Below are positions 61,758 to 64,000 of a DNA stretch of 64,000 nt, one piece after another; the stretch's first letter is position 1; every line of letters starts with the position of its first letter. Below the pieces are notes generated by a model. That model was not told the origin of the DNA. It worked only from the letters and a program-made list of their open reading frames with translations, and made no database searches. The stretch is from the NCBI GenBank assembly GCA_944326385.1, contig CALVDT010000015.1, positions 115,870 through 179,869 of the forward strand, read 5' to 3'. The DNA is from an uncultured Bacteroidales bacterium. Its GTDB lineage: Bacteria; Bacteroidota; Bacteroidia; Bacteroidales; UBA932. The position numbers and the translations under genes are program-made.

Positions 61758-63848
61758 TTATTTCGTTGCAGATAAGTTATAATTTTGTATGCGCACACAA
61801 TTACTTGGCGTGCAGTTATCATTAGGTGTCAAGTTTATAACAACAGCTGCGGTAAAAGGTCCTTTTATATCATAAGTTTGTGTTTTATAAGTTTTACTTG
61901 TTGGGGCAGGTAATTCGTAAGATTCCGTATAAGTCTTACCTCCATCATATGAGATGTTAATCACGGCAGATTGCTGTTTTACCTGTCCGAATGAAGCTAT
62001 ATCAATAGAAATTCTAGCTGAAGTATATCCTTCCATATTGAACATCGGAGAAGTCAAGTAATTACCTGCTGCCATTTTAAAATAGCTACCGAAACCTATT
62101 TCCCCTTCCCATCCTTCAGGAATAGCGTTATAAGAAGTTATATCGAAACTCGGTTCAATTCCGACAGGCTCTGAAGCAGTGAATGTCAGTAAATCACCAT
62201 ACACTTTCTCATTAGAATTGATTTGGGCCCATGCTCGGAATACATACGTTGTTCCTGATACAAGATTGTCAATTTCGCACGAAAAATCTCCTTCTTCGGC
62301 ATTGGATGCTTCAACGGAAGCCATATCAGAACCGTCGGCTACACCCCATTCAAAACCATATTTGAGCACATCGCTTTCACCTATGAAAAGGGCATCGTAT
62401 GAACCGGACAAGACTGCTGACGTCTCGTTTGCAACTGCCTTGACAGTCTCGACAGATGTCAATTCCGGTGTCGGAATCCACTCTCCCGATACGATTCTTA
62501 TGCTTTTCAACACGACTCTTTCTCCGGACGTATTGGAGAATGAGACCTTTGTCAAGGCAGTTTCCGCATCGAAATAAGCATACAGACATTCATCATATTC
62601 GGTATTACTGCTCATATCGGTAGTAAACGACATTGTTTTAGTCTGGTTCCCAGCTGATATTACCAAACCATGCTCGTCATTAGCCCAACCTGTTCCAAAT
62701 ACAATGACAGTAAAAGGTTCCGACAAATCCAGGGCTGACTTGGTAGTAACAGTACCCGTCTTGCTGCTCGTGCCGAACCTGACTGAGCCTTCCTGAGCAT
62801 AAACGGACCCATCTATATCAAAATTCGGAAGACTCCCGATGGCAGATGTCCCCGTATATCCAGAGAAATCATCCTCAAACGGCAAGGCAATACCGGACTC
62901 TTCGACAGTGATATCCTCATCTTTCAAACTCACATTCAACACAGTCACATCACCGCTCTTGAGTTCAATACCTGCCACATCCAACGTCTTAGACACAGTA
63001 TATTTCCCTGCATCTACTGTCAGAGTCAGCGATGACCCGAACGTAATAGGATTCACGACAAGCCAGGCAGCATTTTCATCATTGATTACAAAGGATTCAT
63101 TGGTATATTCGGCCTTGACATTTACGGCGGAAAGTTTGTTGAACTGAGAAAAAGAACCTTTCGTGACATCTACAACATACCTCCCTGTCAGGTAGTCTTC
63201 ACCGGACGGAGTCAATGTAAGGGATTTTACTATTGCGTTACCTTTAAGCTCTTTTGAAGACGCATCCTTAAGCACGACTTTGACAACAGCCAAAGGTCTG
63301 GCAAACTGTACGTCTTCAAGCACAGCCTCTGTCTGAGCTTCCTGTATATCCAAAGTCTGTGGCTTTGCTATAAGAAGGTCGGCATCAGAATCAAATGCAG
63401 ACAATGTCGGATGCTGCACCTGAGGTATATCAAAGCCTACTCCATATCCGAAATATTTCGCCACATACTTGTCAGCCGATGACGCATAACCGTAAATCGT
63501 GTGCTGTCCGGCAGCCATGGAAACAGAACCTTTGAAAGAAGCCACATCGCCCGTGGCTGCATTGTCCAGAAAATCGGGCTGAGCCTCTCCGCTTGACGGG
63601 ACGGAATCAATCCATATCCCCATCTTCTCGTTCCCTGTCCACGAAGGGTGATACAACGTCTCGTCCTCAGGGTCCTGGGTGATGGTTGTCCTAGAATCGA
63701 TGAAATCGCTTACGAGTTCAGGAGCAGTAGTTATTGTCAAGTTCACAGTCCCTTCCGCCGAAGATTCTCCGGAAATCTCTTCCTTGCTGCATGACACAAA
63801 TGCAAATGCAAGCAATGCCATGCCTGATATAAGTCCGATATTTTTCAT
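61758..63848 (-). CDS. Fimbrillin-like lipoprotein with beta-sandwich modules
   Basis: 696 residues from the ATG at 63848 (MKNIGLISGMALLAFAFVSC, lipobox at Cys20). Residues about 30-310 follow the FimA/Mfa1-like pattern (RTTI, WTGNEKMGIW, HTIYGYAS, ARPLAVVKV). Then come two jelly-roll-like segments (about 315-450 and 560-696) around a fibronectin III-like domain (about 455-560). Probably a surface or pilus-associated protein. It is visibly more AT-rich than the neighbours (24 of 60 bases G or C in 61801-61860). The frame is open upstream but that part belongs to the next gene. Confidence 0.75.
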   Translation of the reverse strand: MKNIGLISGMALLAFAFVSCSKEEISGESSAEGTVNLTITTAPELVSDFIDSRTTITQDPEDETLYHPSWTGNEKMGIWIDSVPSSGEAQPDFLDNAATGDVASFKGSVSMAAGQHTIYGYASSADKYVAKYFGYGVGFDIPQVQHPTLSAFDSDADLLIAKPQTLDIQEAQTEAVLEDVQFARPLAVVKVVLKDASSKELKGNAIVKSLTLTPSGEDYLTGRYVVDVTKGSFSQFNKLSAVNVKAEYTNESFVINDENAAWLVVNPITFGSSLTLTVDAGKYTVSKTLDVAGIELKSGDVTVLNVSLKDEDITVEESGIALPFEDDFSGYTGTSAIGSLPNFDIDGSVYAQEGSVRFGTSSKTGTVTTKSALDLSEPFTVIVFGTGWANDEHGLVISAGNQTKTMSFTTDMSSNTEYDECLYAYFDAETALTKVSFSNTSGERVVLKSIRIVSGEWIPTPELTSVETVKAVANETSAVLSGSYDALFIGESDVLKYGFEWGVADGSDMASVEASNAEEGDFSCEIDNLVSGTTYVFRAWAQINSNEKVYGDLLTFTASEPVGIEPSFDITSYNAIPEGWEGEIGFGSYFKMAAGNYLTSPMFNMEGYTSARISIDIASFGQVKQQSAVINISYDGGKTYTESYELPAPTSKTYKTQTYDIKGPFTAAVVINLTPNDNCTPSNCVRIQNYNLSATK

Positions 63849-63867
63849 GATACCAATTCCTTTTCCG

Positions 63868-64000
63868 TTAAAAATCATATTCATTGCCTTCGGACGACAA
63901 GTCATCCCCGGCATAACCCATGTCGCCGAAACCGCTTCCGGCAAAGCCCTTCTCCACAGAGACGGTCCTGACTTCAATCTCCGGCCTGACATAATCCAGA
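63868..64000 (-). CDS. C-terminal end of an unknown protein (start outside window)
   Basis: The reverse frame entering at 63999 reads 43 residues, LDYVRPEIEVRTVSVEKGFA then GSGFGDMGYAGDDLSSEGNE and YDF, before TAA at 63868. An acidic Gly-rich tail after VEKGFA is often seen at the C-termini of Bacteroidetes surface-associated proteins. It ends 19 bp before the fimbrillin-like ATG, so the two are probably co-transcribed. Function cannot be given from the tail. Confidence 0.5.
   Translation of the reverse strand, partial: LDYVRPEIEVRTVSVEKGFAGSGFGDMGYAGDDLSSEGNEYDF

Noticed and set aside
63849-63992. Longer start for the fimbrillin-like protein
   Set aside because: The lipoprotein signal starts at 63848, and the upstream DNA encodes the tail of another protein in a different frame.
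1-64000. CRISPR array, transposase, integrase or prophage
   Set aside because: No regularly spaced repeats and no protein with such motifs were seen on either strand.

Overview
The window is a chromosomal segment from a Bacteroidales bacterium with about 50-52% GC in the core genes. Support comes from a SusC/SusD pair next to a hybrid two-component regulator, from families typical of the phylum (DUF4270, DUF4294, DUF3098, fimbrillin-like lipoproteins), from promoters of the TAnnTTTG type, from zinc-free S14, L36 and S4 proteins, and from signal peptides and lipoboxes of the group. The genus cannot be fixed by reading alone.

Layout. (1) 1-6245: the end of a U32 peptidase-like gene, an unknown lipoprotein gene, and a reverse-strand run PBP1A > ddl > prmC for peptidoglycan synthesis and release-factor methylation. 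(2) 6400-19203: a compact polysaccharide utilisation locus on the forward strand. It encodes a GH127-type beta-L-arabinofuranosidase lipoprotein, a hybrid two-component regulator, SusC, SusD, and a surface lipoprotein with two duplicated carbohydrate-binding-like domains fused to a GH43-like beta-propeller. An arabinose-containing glycan is the likely target. (3) 19319-31705: topA, an Lrp/AsnC regulator, ispD, the complete elongasome set mreB-mreC-mreD-mrdA-rodA, ahcY, fabG and comF. (4) 31668-38587: a glycosyltransferase relic, an intact GT4, a PAP2 phosphatase with a barrel-like C-terminus, yhcH, tRNA-Leu(UAA), a C69 dipeptidase and uvrC. (5) 38791-45073: acpP, a DUF4270 lipoprotein, a half-length GT5-like protein, ftsX, DUF3098, uppP, lpxH and DUF4294. 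(6) 45389-56040: a ribosomal protein/secY/map/infA/rpoA operon that starts at rplP and runs to rplQ. The usual upstream part (rpsJ to rpsC) is absent and a strong promoter stands in its place. (7) 56140-64000: a second carbohydrate cluster (SGNH O-acetylesterase, GH31 and a divergent GH43), then a more AT-rich fimbrillin-like lipoprotein and the tail of one more gene.

How it works together. The envelope genes (PBP1A, Ddl, MreBCD, PBP2, RodA, UppP, FtsX, LpxH) cover much of peptidoglycan elongation, undecaprenyl phosphate recycling and lipid A synthesis. The two carbohydrate clusters point to plant cell-wall or host glycan use: SusC/D import oligosaccharides, the regulator senses them, and GH127, GH31, GH43 and the esterase trim side chains.

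I found no CRISPR array, transposase, phage genes or rRNA, and no convincing wholly new multi-gene system. The most unusual items are the ribosomal operon beginning at rplP, the micro-ORF and hairpin before rpsH, the binding-module/propeller fusion in the first locus, the half-length GT5 paired with a Tyr/Gly-rich DUF4270 protein, and several small repeat or dyad elements.
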